Below are positions 1-8,780 of a DNA stretch of 64,000 bases, one piece after another (the first letter of the stretch is position 1; each line of letters opens with the position of its first letter). The notes under the pieces were generated by a model. That model did not search any database. It saw only the letters and a program-made list of their open reading frames with translations, and was not told the origin of the DNA. The translations under genes were made by a program, and so were the position numbers. Source of the stretch: Nitrospira defluvii (GTDB taxonomy: Bacteria; Nitrospirota; Nitrospiria; Nitrospirales; Nitrospiraceae); assembly GCA_000196815.1 (NCBI GenBank), contig FP929003.1, positions 2,937,501 through 3,001,500 on the forward strand, written 5' to 3'.

Positions 1-753
1 TCCCACATACCGCAGGACAAACGGTGTGCCTGCCGTCCAATCGGTTCGAGAATCCGGCAACCACCGTTCCACATCCAGAGCGTTCTGAAACGGCAGAAAA
101 GGATACCCGTAGCGCTGCTGATATTCTTCGCACATGTGCTCGCAGATGGCGAACCGCCCCACCGCCTCACGGAGCGTCGCCTTCAGTTCACGACGCAACA
201 TGGGTCCCACGACCGGCCCCAATAAGCCGCCGGTGTGCAGCACCGCCGGCCAGTCATCCATCATATGCACCACCAGGGGAATCGCCCATCGCTTCGCAAG
301 CTGCCGAGTGAGATCCACCTGCTCCAGAGAACCCAGAAATCCGTAGAGCAGCGTCGGCTGAAATTCATTCACCCACGCCGTCAGTTCACTCGTGAGGTGG
401 GCGCGCTTGGGCACACTATCACCGATGACTCGTCGGGCCAACTCGATGGAGGACGTGCCTGCGGACACACCTTGGGCACCGGCGGACTCCGGCGTCCCGG
501 CGGAGCGGCGTTTGAAGTGCCCGTACGATCGTCTGACCAGCGAGAAGGGCCAGACCCAGCGGATTTCCTGCTCTGTCAGACGATAAAAATTCCGGCAGAC
601 CGTCCGGTCCACCGGAGTCGCATCATCGTGCAGATTGGCAAGTCGATCAGCCGGCCAGCCTCGGAACAGATTGGTCAGCGTGATGCCGCCGCCGGTCACG
701 AGATTGAAATTATTCCCCGTCACCACCAGAATTCGAGGGTAGTCCTGCGTCAC
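1..753 (-). CDS. Glycosyltransferase family 4-like protein (3' end beyond window)
   Basis: The reading frame is open for 251 codons to the window edge, so only the N-terminal domain is visible. Near the start it reads VTGNNFNLVTGGGITLTN, a glycine-rich donor-side loop typical of GT-B enzymes. Around residues 220-251 it reads QNALDVERW then FVLRYVG, the usual junction into the nucleotide-sugar-binding C-terminal domain of GT4 enzymes. The GTG start overlaps the stop of the upstream methyltransferase by four bases (GTGA), indicating translational coupling in one operon. Sugar specificity cannot be told, and the catalytic C-terminal half lies outside the window. Confidence 0.72.
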   Translation of the reverse strand, partial: MTQDYPRILVVTGNNFNLVTGGGITLTNLFRGWPADRLANLHDDATPVDRTVCRNFYRLTEQEIRWVWPFSLVRRSYGHFKRRSAGTPESAGAQGVSAGTSSIELARRVIGDSVPKRAHLTSELTAWVNEFQPTLLYGFLGSLEQVDLTRQLAKRWAIPLVVHMMDDWPAVLHTGGLLGPVVGPMLRRELKATLREAVGRFAICEHMCEEYQQRYGYPFLPFQNALDVERWLPDSRTDWTAGTPFVLRYVG

Positions 754-1595
754 CCGGTACTCTTTTCAGTTGGCTCAAGGAGAAACATCCAGTCGGCGGA
801 CCACGAAAACGGCAGCAGGTCGGCCACGCGATTGTTCATTCCATAGAGCGCCTGTCGAAACGGCGGCAGCCGGAGCAGCACATCGATGTACGGCCCGCAA
901 AGGAAGGTTCTGGCCCGCCGTTCCGTCACGCGGAACCCGCCGGCAGCGAATACGTCCAGGAGACGCCGCACCCGGAAAAACTGCACATGGCCGGATTCGA
1001 AATTCAAGAATCCGACCGGCTCCTGTTGGAACGAAGTCTGCACCGGCGCCGCCGCCTCGACGGATCGGGCTTGCATCGCCCGCCGCGCATGCACCAGGCG
1101 ACGAACTACCTGATCGATCCCTATTCTGGTCAGACCTCGTTGCAGGCGGCAGAACATTTCATACGATCCATAGCCGTTGGGGGTGGTAATGATGAGCGCC
1201 CCGTTCGGCTTCAGCAGACGCCTCAGGAGGCTCAGACAGTCGAGTGGCTGCTGGAGGTGTTCGAGGACTTCCGAACAAATAATCAGATCGGCGGCCACCC
1301 CTTCCTGGATCAACGACTCGAGCCGGGCGGTTCGAAACAGCAGATTCGGCAGCGGATATCTGCGTTGCGCTTCCTGAATAGACGGCTCATGCATGTCCAC
1401 CCCCAGCACGCGATGGCCCAGACAAGCCAGGGGATAGGTCACATGATCGCCCGTGCCGCATCCAAAATCGAGAATCGAGAGCGATGGAGCGCCCAGTCGC
1501 TGCGCAATTCCGGCCGTCCAGGCCTCGATCGTCTGCAGCCGTTTCACGATACCGTAGGAGGTTTCAGGGAAATTCCAGGCCCGGCTATCGGCCAT
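750..1595 (-). CDS. Class I SAM-dependent methyltransferase
   Basis: A 281-residue protein with a clear class I methyltransferase fold. Motif I is ILDFGCGTGDH at about residues 41-51, the acidic end of strand 2 is VLGVDMHEP, and the post-motif segment ICSEVLEHLQQP lies near residue 105, followed by LLKPNGALIITTPNGY. This arrangement is typical of Methyltransf_11/23 proteins that act on sugars, lipids or quinones. Its place between two GT4 glycosyltransferases suggests methylation of a surface glycan or its lipid carrier. It overlaps the upstream GT4 gene by 11 bases and the downstream one by 4. The substrate is unknown. Confidence 0.8.
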   Translation of the reverse strand: MADSRAWNFPETSYGIVKRLQTIEAWTAGIAQRLGAPSLSILDFGCGTGDHVTYPLACLGHRVLGVDMHEPSIQEAQRRYPLPNLLFRTARLESLIQEGVAADLIICSEVLEHLQQPLDCLSLLRRLLKPNGALIITTPNGYGSYEMFCRLQRGLTRIGIDQVVRRLVHARRAMQARSVEAAAPVQTSFQQEPVGFLNFESGHVQFFRVRRLLDVFAAGGFRVTERRARTFLCGPYIDVLLRLPPFRQALYGMNNRVADLLPFSWSADWMFLLEPTEKSTG

Positions 1596-2820
1596 GGATC
1601 ACCGTCTCATACAACTCCTCGAACCGTTGTGTTTGCAATGCCATATCGTATTCGGCTTCCGCAACTTCGCGGCACCGTGCGCGCAGTCGTCGCCGCAGAT
1701 CGGGATCGTCCAGGAGGCACTTGATGCCTTCCGACAGGTCGCCGGCATCCTTGTCGCGCGCCAGGTAGCCGGTCTCCATCGGCCGTACGGCTTCCCCTAC
1801 ACCGCCCACGTCGAAGGCCACCACCGGAGTGCCACAGGCCAGACTTTCCAGCACACCGTTCGGCAGGTTATCCGCCAGGGCGGGATGGACGAACAGATCC
1901 GCCGCCGAGTAGAGAATCGCCAACAGATGGTCGTCCTTCACGGTCTCGATGGCCGTCACGGGCACCGTCACGGCTGTCTCCCATTCACTGGCGCGGTTCC
2001 CGACCACCAAGAGTCGAAAGGGCTTCCGGGTCTTCCCCTTGAGAGCGTTCACAGCCTCTGTGACGAAGGTGCCGCCCTTGCGATAGGCCTGCGTCTCCAC
2101 GGAGCTGAATAACACGAGATCCTCATCCTGGGGGAGCCCTAACACCGCTCGAGCCGACGCTTGATCGATCGGTCGAAACACCTTCAGATTCAGACCGTTC
2201 GGAATCACTCGCACCGGCCAATGCCCGACCAGCGGGCTTTGCTCAGCCAGCCCGGCGATCCACCGCGATGGCGCCACCACCGTCACGTTCGCCTCGGCAT
2301 AGATACGCTGCTTCGTTCGCCACAGCAGCGCCGTCCGGTCCGCCTTCAAGGCAGGCTCGTCATTCAACAGCGGACAGGCACCGCATCCCGTTTTCCACCG
2401 TTCGCAATCATAGGAATAACAGCAATGGCCGGTCAGGGGCCACATGTCCGACAGACGCCAGACAAACGGCTTGCGCCGACTGGCAACGCCCAACACCGAA
2501 TGACTGAAATACCCGCCGTGCGTATTGTAGAGCTGCACGACATCGGCAGCCCGAAACCAGGGATGGCGCAGCAGCCGCCAGGACGAAGGCAAGAACAGAT
2601 ACTGCAGACTCAAGGCATCGGTCGCCCGGCGGGCCAGCCAATCCGCCGCGCGCCATGGCATGCTGCCCCAAATCGGTCCCGCGTCCGAAGCACCATGCAC
2701 CACCCCCGAGACAAGCATACGCGAGGTATGACCCCGCCGCATGAGGCTCGAATGAATTCGATAGGCCGCCCGGCCGGACCCGCCCAGGTTGTACTCTGTG
2801 CTGAGGTGAAGAATGTTCAT
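1585..2820 (-). CDS. Glycosyltransferase family 4
   Basis: A 411-residue GT-B glycosyltransferase. The N terminus (NILHLSTEYNLGGSGRAAYR) carries the glycine-rich loop, and the C-terminal domain has ADLFVHPALADNLPNGVLES followed by LACGTPVVAFDVGGVGE, the donor-binding E-rich motif of GT4 enzymes. A cysteine cluster (C133, C134, C139, C146, C149) sits in the acceptor domain; I recall this from a subgroup of O-antigen GT4 enzymes, and it may bind metal. It follows the acyltransferase-3 gene by 16 bases and overlaps the methyltransferase downstream. Probable role: addition of one residue to the surface glycan repeat unit at the cytoplasmic face. Linkage and sugar are unknown. Confidence 0.85.
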   Translation of the reverse strand: MNILHLSTEYNLGGSGRAAYRIHSSLMRRGHTSRMLVSGVVHGASDAGPIWGSMPWRAADWLARRATDALSLQYLFLPSSWRLLRHPWFRAADVVQLYNTHGGYFSHSVLGVASRRKPFVWRLSDMWPLTGHCCYSYDCERWKTGCGACPLLNDEPALKADRTALLWRTKQRIYAEANVTVVAPSRWIAGLAEQSPLVGHWPVRVIPNGLNLKVFRPIDQASARAVLGLPQDEDLVLFSSVETQAYRKGGTFVTEAVNALKGKTRKPFRLLVVGNRASEWETAVTVPVTAIETVKDDHLLAILYSAADLFVHPALADNLPNGVLESLACGTPVVAFDVGGVGEAVRPMETGYLARDKDAGDLSEGIKCLLDDPDLRRRLRARCREVAEAEYDMALQTQRFEELYETVIHGR

Positions 2821-2836
2821 ACACCGTGCGGCGGAC

Positions 2837-4045
2837 CTAGAGTGCCACCCCGCGAATACTGTTGCGAATCCGCCTGAGCGGCACCTCCACCACGACGTTC
2901 ATCCCGTAGGCGAGCGCCACAGACAGTAGAATCGCCGCCAGCTGATACCGGGCGCCTTTCGCCTCCAACAGAGTCGCGAACCCGACGACGATGGCATAAT
3001 GATTCAAATACAACGGGTATGAGAGGTCACCGAACCACCGGTCTGCGTTCTTCAATCTCACCCCCGCGCCGGCATAGGACAGAGGATAGATGAGTACTGC
3101 CGCCATCACAAGGAGCGCGAGGGCTGTCAGCCCTCTGCCTGTCATGAGGTTCGCGACCCAGGCATGATCGAGAGGCACCTCGCCCTGAATGTAGCGGGAA
3201 AAATGCAGCAGCACGAGAGGGACCACCACGACGACACCCGTCCATTCCACCGCACCGGCTCGTTTTCTCAGTCTATACAAGAGTACGCCGAGCAAAAAAT
3301 AGGGAACGAACGTCAAGGGTCTGTAGAGCGTGTGCACATATTCATGGCAAAGATGCGCCAGAAGCATTCCCCCTCCCATGCAATACAACAGGACACCGAC
3401 AGAAGCGTATCTGCCGATGAACCTCTGCCAGGACACCAGACATATCGCGAATACCGAGAGATAAAACATGACCTCTATGAACACGGCCCAGGCGTAGCTG
3501 ACAAAGTGATAATACTCCTTCAAGCCGATGAGATTATTTACGTTCAGAATCGGGATGAGCTCCGTCAAATTGACGAGGATGGTTTCGACGGAGAGCATGT
3601 CAGCACGAAAATACGCAGCCGGTAGAGCATGGGCACCATGGTTGATGAGCGCCGCATGAACGATCACAGAAACGCCTATGGCAGCCCAAAACGGGGGGAT
3701 CAACCGTAGGAACCTGTTGCCCAGAAAGCTATACGGCCGTCCCCAGTAGAACCGATCGATGGCTTCGGAAATAATAAACCCCGAGAGAATAAAAAAGGTC
3801 ATCACTCCGATGTTGCCGATCCCGATCGAGGACAGGAAATGTCGCTCGGGTGCTTCGAAGGCAAACTCCCAGGTGTGACTCAACACAACCAGCAGGGCCA
3901 GCACAAAACGGTATATCCCGAATACCTTGTATGCATCCTGCCCCTGTTCCCCCTTTATCCTGTCGGCGACCTGAACGGAAGCGGATCCGGGTCGATCGGT
4001 CACTGACCTACTGCCCACTTCCGCTGGTGATCGCGAGAAGGCCAT
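2837..4045 (-). CDS. Acyltransferase-3 family membrane protein (OafA-like)
   Basis: A 402-residue polytopic protein with about ten hydrophobic segments. The family signature near the start (YRFVLALLVVLSHTWEF, about residues 45-61) contains the conserved histidine, and SIGIGNIGVMTFFILSGFI follows. Members transfer acyl groups, usually acetyl, to sugars of O-antigen, exopolysaccharide or peptidoglycan across the inner membrane. The ATG directly abuts the TAG of the upstream asparagine-synthase-like gene, so the two are probably translated from one mRNA. The hydrophilic N-terminal extension of about 40 residues (Ser/Arg/Asp-rich) is cytoplasmic in the expected topology. The acceptor is presumably the glycan made by this cluster. 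Confidence 0.88.
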   Translation of the reverse strand: MAFSRSPAEVGSRSVTDRPGSASVQVADRIKGEQGQDAYKVFGIYRFVLALLVVLSHTWEFAFEAPERHFLSSIGIGNIGVMTFFILSGFIISEAIDRFYWGRPYSFLGNRFLRLIPPFWAAIGVSVIVHAALINHGAHALPAAYFRADMLSVETILVNLTELIPILNVNNLIGLKEYYHFVSYAWAVFIEVMFYLSVFAICLVSWQRFIGRYASVGVLLYCMGGGMLLAHLCHEYVHTLYRPLTFVPYFLLGVLLYRLRKRAGAVEWTGVVVVVPLVLLHFSRYIQGEVPLDHAWVANLMTGRGLTALALLVMAAVLIYPLSYAGAGVRLKNADRWFGDLSYPLYLNHYAIVVGFATLLEAKGARYQLAAILLSVALAYGMNVVVEVPLRRIRNSIRGVAL

Positions 4046-6001
4046 CTAGCGGCAGAGCTCCTGCCAGGAAAAATGCGGACATTCGGTCAGGGCCTGTTCG
4101 ATATACAGATTGTGCCAGAGCTGAAACATGAGGGCCGTCCAGACCTGCGGATGGTAGTCCGCCCGGCCTTCAACATGGGGTTGAACGAAACGCGCATAAA
4201 ACTCGGGTCGGAATATTCCCTGCTCGGCCAGCCTGGCGGGCGCAAGTAGCCGTTCAGCCAACGGACGGAGCGGTCCGCGTAACCACCGGGCCGTAGGGAT
4301 CACGAACCCGCGCTTCGGCGCATGCAGCAGGTCATCGGGCAACAGATCGCGCACGGCCTGCCGGAGCAAGTACTTGGGGTCCTCCGGCTTCGTCCGGATC
4401 TGGGCCGGAATACGCATGACCGCCTCGACGAACAGGTGATCCAAGAACGGCACGCGCGCCTCCAACGAATGGGCCATTGAAAACCGATCGGTCATACACA
4501 GGAACTCTTCCGGCAACTGCGTCTGCATCGCCAGATGCATGACCGCATCGCGGGGCTGCTCGCTCTGGGACTCCCGGTAATGGTCTCGCAACAGCTCTAC
4601 CGTGTCTTGAATGATTCTTCCGTCCGACGGCGACGTCAGGACCGCAGTCCGTTTCATGGACTCGGAGAGATAATAGAAGGCTTGCACGTAGTCCCATCCG
4701 AACGGATCGCGCCGCGCCTCCGGATAGTGACGCCATCGCTCCTTCCTTCGTAAACCTCCGATGCCATGCGGAATCTGGTCGACCAGCGACGCAACCAACG
4801 GCCAGCCGCGCTCCAGCCACGCCGGCAGCGGAGCGGCCTGTGTTCCCGGTGAAGTCCGCTGTTCCAGCTGAATGTATCGCCCGTAATCTCCGAACAGTTC
4901 ATCACCGCCGGTTCCCGTCATCCCGACCTTGACGTCTTGCTGCATGAACTGAAACACGTACCAGGACGGCAGCCCACCGCCGTAGGGCTCATCCAATGCC
5001 CACACCATTTTGAGCAAATCCCGTAGCAGGTCTTCCGGCTGGAGCACCAATTCATGATGGTCGGTCCCCCACCGCTGCGCGACCGCTCGCGCGAGCGGCA
5101 ACTCATCGAGCTCCGCGGCGCCCTCCCCCACAAACCCGAGCGAGTAGGTTTTGAGCTGCCGATGACCGCTCTCGGCCAACAGTCCGACGATGCTGGATGA
5201 GTCCAATCCGCCGGACAACGAGCAGCCGATCGGCACATCGCTGAGACTCCAACGACGAACCGCGGCGCCCAACTCGGCTCGAACCAGCTCACTCCATTCC
5301 TCCACCGACCGCTCCTCTTGCGGCGCAAAAGAAGGACGCCAATAACAGCGGGTTTCGAATCGGCCGGTCTCCAAGCCGTACCGAAACCAATGACCCGGTG
5401 CAAGCCGGGACACGCCACGGATGATGGAAGCCGTCCCCGGAACGAACCGTAGCGTCAGGTAGTGGGAAAGGCTGCTTTCATCGAGAGTTCGAGTAAGACC
5501 AGGCATCCGCAGCAGGCTCTTCAGCTCCGATGCGAATGCAAACGCATCGGGCCGCCGGGCATAATACAACGGCTTGATTCCCACCCGGTCCCGTGCGCCG
5601 AATAAAATGTTGCGCCGCTTGTCGTGGAGCACAAAGGCGAACATGCCGTTCAACTCCTCCAGCATGCCCTCCTGCTTCTCGTCATACAATCGCAACAGCG
5701 TTTCGGTATCGGAATTCGCCGTATGAAACCGGTGCCCGCGTTGCTCAAGTCCGCGGCGCAGATCCGGAGAATTGAAGATTTCGCCGTTGTAGACGATCCA
5801 CACCGACTGCTCGGGATTCGCCATCGGCTGGTGGCCGTGCGCGAGATCCAAAATACTGAGCCGGCGCATGCCCAGGCAGAGCTTGGCCGGAGGATCGTCG
5901 TAGTGACCGCCGTCGTCCGGGCCACGATGGACCAGCGCACCGGTCATGGCGCGGACAACCTCAGCGGCTCCGGGCCCCGCCATTCCGGCTATGCCGCACA
6001 T
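4046..6001 (-). CDS. asnB: AsnB-type glutamine-hydrolysing amidotransferase (copy 1)
   Basis: A 651-residue two-domain protein. The class II glutaminase domain starts with MCGIAG, where Cys2 is the nucleophile after Met removal, and has ALVHRGPDD and VYNGEIFN. The ATP-pyrophosphatase domain carries the PP-loop SLSGGLDSSS at about residues 261-270. The family makes asparagine from aspartate, but copies inside glycan clusters are thought to amidate uronic acids or other acidic sugars (Pseudomonas WbpS is the usual example). Here it lies between an unassigned GT-B-like gene and an acyltransferase, and a second copy lies at 22-24 kb, so a glycan role is more likely than amino-acid synthesis. Confidence 0.9.
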   Translation of the reverse strand: MCGIAGMAGPGAAEVVRAMTGALVHRGPDDGGHYDDPPAKLCLGMRRLSILDLAHGHQPMANPEQSVWIVYNGEIFNSPDLRRGLEQRGHRFHTANSDTETLLRLYDEKQEGMLEELNGMFAFVLHDKRRNILFGARDRVGIKPLYYARRPDAFAFASELKSLLRMPGLTRTLDESSLSHYLTLRFVPGTASIIRGVSRLAPGHWFRYGLETGRFETRCYWRPSFAPQEERSVEEWSELVRAELGAAVRRWSLSDVPIGCSLSGGLDSSSIVGLLAESGHRQLKTYSLGFVGEGAAELDELPLARAVAQRWGTDHHELVLQPEDLLRDLLKMVWALDEPYGGGLPSWYVFQFMQQDVKVGMTGTGGDELFGDYGRYIQLEQRTSPGTQAAPLPAWLERGWPLVASLVDQIPHGIGGLRRKERWRHYPEARRDPFGWDYVQAFYYLSESMKRTAVLTSPSDGRIIQDTVELLRDHYRESQSEQPRDAVMHLAMQTQLPEEFLCMTDRFSMAHSLEARVPFLDHLFVEAVMRIPAQIRTKPEDPKYLLRQAVRDLLPDDLLHAPKRGFVIPTARWLRGPLRPLAERLLAPARLAEQGIFRPEFYARFVQPHVEGRADYHPQVWTALMFQLWHNLYIEQALTECPHFSWQELCR

Positions 6002-6049
6002 GACGACACCCTCGAACTGTGATGTAGACTGCAGAGTAAGAAACTCGTG

Positions 6050-7738
6050 TTAGGCATGCGGCGAGAGAAAATCTTCCTCTCCGGATTGAATCCACGCAGC
6101 GAGCGCGCGGAGATCGGCCGCCGCGTGCAATTCCTGTCCTTTCGGCAGGCAGACCCTGGTCTGCAGGCTCGCCTTGGCATCGCGCTGATATTCCAACGCC
6201 ACCGCGCGCAGCGTCAGGGGGCGCGCGATGAACACGCCATAGGCAAACCGCTCCGCCAACTCGCGCTCCCGGGCCGTGAGCGAAGGAAGATCCTGAATGT
6301 GGGCCAACCGGTCCAGGTACTGCCCCCTCGATTCGGAGTCGACGGTGAACCCGAGACGGTCGTATCGTCCGGTCCCCGCGGTCAACACGGGAATGCCAAA
6401 ACTGGCCGCTTCAATCCCCACGGTTCCACGAACCGTCACACAATAGTCCATGACGGAATACAGGGACAGGGTACTCAGGCGACTGTCGGGTTGAATGATG
6501 CGCACATGCGGCGGCGGACTCCCCCCAAGCGAACGGATCGCCGTCAGCTCGGATGGCTCGGACCCGACTCCGTCTCTCATGTTCTTGACGATGTTGGCGG
6601 GATGAATCTTGACGATCCAGTTCACGCAAGGATTCGCATACGCCACCTTCATCGTCTCCACGAACCATTCTTCGTAGCTCTCGAACAGATCAGTTCCGTA
6701 GAAGAAGGTGCCGTCCCAGAAGATGTGCGGAAAGATGACGACGGTTTTTTTTCCATCCTCCAGGCCTAAAGTGCGCCGAACCTGAGCGGGATCCTCCAGC
6801 TTCGTGTGAAACTGTGTACCGACCTCGCTGTACCATTCGCCGCTGGTGTAGCTGCCGACCAATTCCCGCCGAAGGAGATTACGATCCGCCTCCGTCCACG
6901 GCTTGGCTTGTAATTCGCCCCACGTGGAGTCCGACAGCGAGGCCGGATGGACTTCGCGGTTTCCCCGACTGTAGCGCTTGAGCATCAATTGATTATTTCG
7001 GTGCGCGGCATTCCACGTGATCGTGTCGATGCCGGCGGCCAGACAGAGATCGAACAATTCTCCGCGCGGGCTGTACCCCGTATCCACGGACAGCACGAGT
7101 TGCGGGCGGAGGGTGTCGACGATGGCCTCCGCTGTCCTGGCATAACACATGGCGCGATGAAGAAACGGCAGGAGCGCGTCGCGAACACTCCGGTCTGAAA
7201 GATCGAGCCGCCCCACCCGCAAGTGACGCAATACCGTCGAGGCCGCATACTTTCCGACCCGGGCGCCGCAATAGTCGGCCTTGATCAGCTGCTCGAAGGA
7301 ACCGATGGATGCCATCACGTGCACCGCCTCGGCCATCGGCACCTGCCGGAAACAATCGTCCCAATACAGATGCTCTTGAACACCGATCTCACGGTAATAG
7401 GCGCCCATCCACCGGTCGTAATCCGTCAAGATTACCGGCCTATAGCCGGCCAACCGGAACGCCGTGACGAGAGCGATCTCAACCAACTGGCCCAAAGACC
7501 CCGAACTGACCACCAGCACCCGCTGATCGTCGGAGGATTCCGGGGGCGCGGCACGGCGAAACGCGGCCCCGTAGTCAGCGGCGAACCGTCGAAATGCTTG
7601 ATCGAGACCGGCTTCCTGATTACGGAACTCACGATCTACACTCTTTCGAAGATGGTACTGAAGAGCGCGAGCGGCGGGAAGCACGTGGGCGCGCGAAAGG
7701 ACGCGCTTGAGAGACGATTTCCAGTTGCGATGGGTCAT
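6050..7738 (-). CDS. Unassigned GT-B-like polysaccharide biosynthesis protein
   Basis: A 562-residue protein that I cannot assign to a named family. A Rossmann-like segment, RVLVVSSGSLGQLVEIALVT, lies at about residues 73-92. The C-terminal half has TVVIFPHIFWDGTFF, then NWIVKIHPANI and VTVRGTVGIEAASFGIPVLT. This series resembles the donor-binding halves of capsule (KpsS/KpsC-like), CDP-glycerol and Kdo-type transferases. There is no signal peptide and no membrane helix. It lies directly downstream of the SDR, neuC, neuB and neuA genes, so it may be the transferase that uses the CMP-nonulosonate. That link rests on position and a weak motif resemblance only. An A8 run in the gene stays in frame. 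Confidence 0.6.
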   Translation of the reverse strand: MTHRNWKSSLKRVLSRAHVLPAARALQYHLRKSVDREFRNQEAGLDQAFRRFAADYGAAFRRAAPPESSDDQRVLVVSSGSLGQLVEIALVTAFRLAGYRPVILTDYDRWMGAYYREIGVQEHLYWDDCFRQVPMAEAVHVMASIGSFEQLIKADYCGARVGKYAASTVLRHLRVGRLDLSDRSVRDALLPFLHRAMCYARTAEAIVDTLRPQLVLSVDTGYSPRGELFDLCLAAGIDTITWNAAHRNNQLMLKRYSRGNREVHPASLSDSTWGELQAKPWTEADRNLLRRELVGSYTSGEWYSEVGTQFHTKLEDPAQVRRTLGLEDGKKTVVIFPHIFWDGTFFYGTDLFESYEEWFVETMKVAYANPCVNWIVKIHPANIVKNMRDGVGSEPSELTAIRSLGGSPPPHVRIIQPDSRLSTLSLYSVMDYCVTVRGTVGIEAASFGIPVLTAGTGRYDRLGFTVDSESRGQYLDRLAHIQDLPSLTARERELAERFAYGVFIARPLTLRAVALEYQRDAKASLQTRVCLPKGQELHAAADLRALAAWIQSGEEDFLSPHA

Positions 7739-7768
7739 GAAGGCGCGCGGATGAGGTGCGATCTCCCG

Positions 7769-8767
7769 TTAAGTCATTTCATCGATCAGGTACGGCAACT
7801 CGGTGCTTTCCCATTTTTCAAAAATGCTGTTCATTTCAATGATCCGTCGGATGCCGTCTTCCAGCGTGACACGCGATTCAAACCCCAACAACCGTTTCGC
7901 CTTCTCGCCGGAACAGTAACGGCGATGGATCTCACGGCTCGCATGACGGTCGGTGCCTTGAAAGTCGGCGGCATATTTGATTTCGACCGGGGAATTCCCG
8001 CTCGCTTTGACCACGAGATCCGCCAGCTCTTTCAACGAGGTGGGCCGGTCGCTGTTGCCGAGATTGATCACCTGACCGACGGCTTCCGGCCTGAGCAGGG
8101 CCTCCACGACGCCCCGGGCCGTATCCTCACTGTAGCAATAGGAACGGATTTGATCGCCGCTGCCGTTGATCACGATCGGCTTTCCCGTCATCGCATTCTG
8201 AATGAACTTGGGCAGGACGAATTGGGCGGCCTGATAGGGGCCGTAGGCATTGAAGAAGCGCAGAATCACATGCTCGAATTCAGGATACCGTTGCGCATAC
8301 CCGATGCAGAGTTCCTCGCCGGCGAGTTTGCTCACCGCATAGACGGTCTTCCCCTGCGTGATGGTTTCTTCGGTGATGGGGTTCTCGATGGGTTCGCCGT
8401 AGACTTCCGACGAGGAGGCGAACACCAGCCGCTTGATCCGGTGTTGGATGGCACAGTCCAACACCCGCTTCGTGCCGTCCACATTGATTTCAAGGCAGCG
8501 CAGGCGATTGACCTCCGTCCGTCGCACACCGAGCAGTGCGGCCAGATGAATGACCGCCCCGCAGCCGTCCATGGCCTCGCGAATCGAGGAGATGTCGAGA
8601 ATCGACCCGTAAAAGACCTTCGTCTTTTCCGGCAGGGCCTTCCGGACACGAGCGATCTGCTCACCCAGGTCCAGCAGGTGCACCTCGATTCCCCGCCGAT
8701 CCAGTTCACGGCAAACCTGAATTCCGATACAACCGGCGCCGCCGGTGACCAATACAGGAGCATTCAT
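7769..8767 (-). CDS. NAD-dependent epimerase/dehydratase (extended SDR)
   Basis: A 332-residue extended short-chain dehydrogenase. The NAD-binding motif VTGGAGCIGIQV is at about residues 7-18, FASSSEVYGEP at 117-126 supplies the catalytic serine region, and Y143-AVS-K147 is the catalytic YxxxK. These are features of UDP-sugar 4-epimerases and 4,6-dehydratases. It lies 13 bases downstream of neuC. It could supply an epimerised or 4-keto sugar to the nonulosonate branch or to a different sugar of the repeat. The exact reaction cannot be read from the sequence. Confidence 0.85.
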   Translation of the reverse strand: MNAPVLVTGGAGCIGIQVCRELDRRGIEVHLLDLGEQIARVRKALPEKTKVFYGSILDISSIREAMDGCGAVIHLAALLGVRRTEVNRLRCLEINVDGTKRVLDCAIQHRIKRLVFASSSEVYGEPIENPITEETITQGKTVYAVSKLAGEELCIGYAQRYPEFEHVILRFFNAYGPYQAAQFVLPKFIQNAMTGKPIVINGSGDQIRSYCYSEDTARGVVEALLRPEAVGQVINLGNSDRPTSLKELADLVVKASGNSPVEIKYAADFQGTDRHASREIHRRYCSGEKAKRLLGFESRVTLEDGIRRIIEMNSIFEKWESTELPYLIDEMT

Positions 8768-8780
8768 AAATTCCGAGCCT

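Noticed and set aside
6745-6752. T8 run (A8 in mRNA) in the 562-residue gene as a possible slippage site
   Set aside because: The protein motifs continue in the same frame before and after, so no shift is needed.
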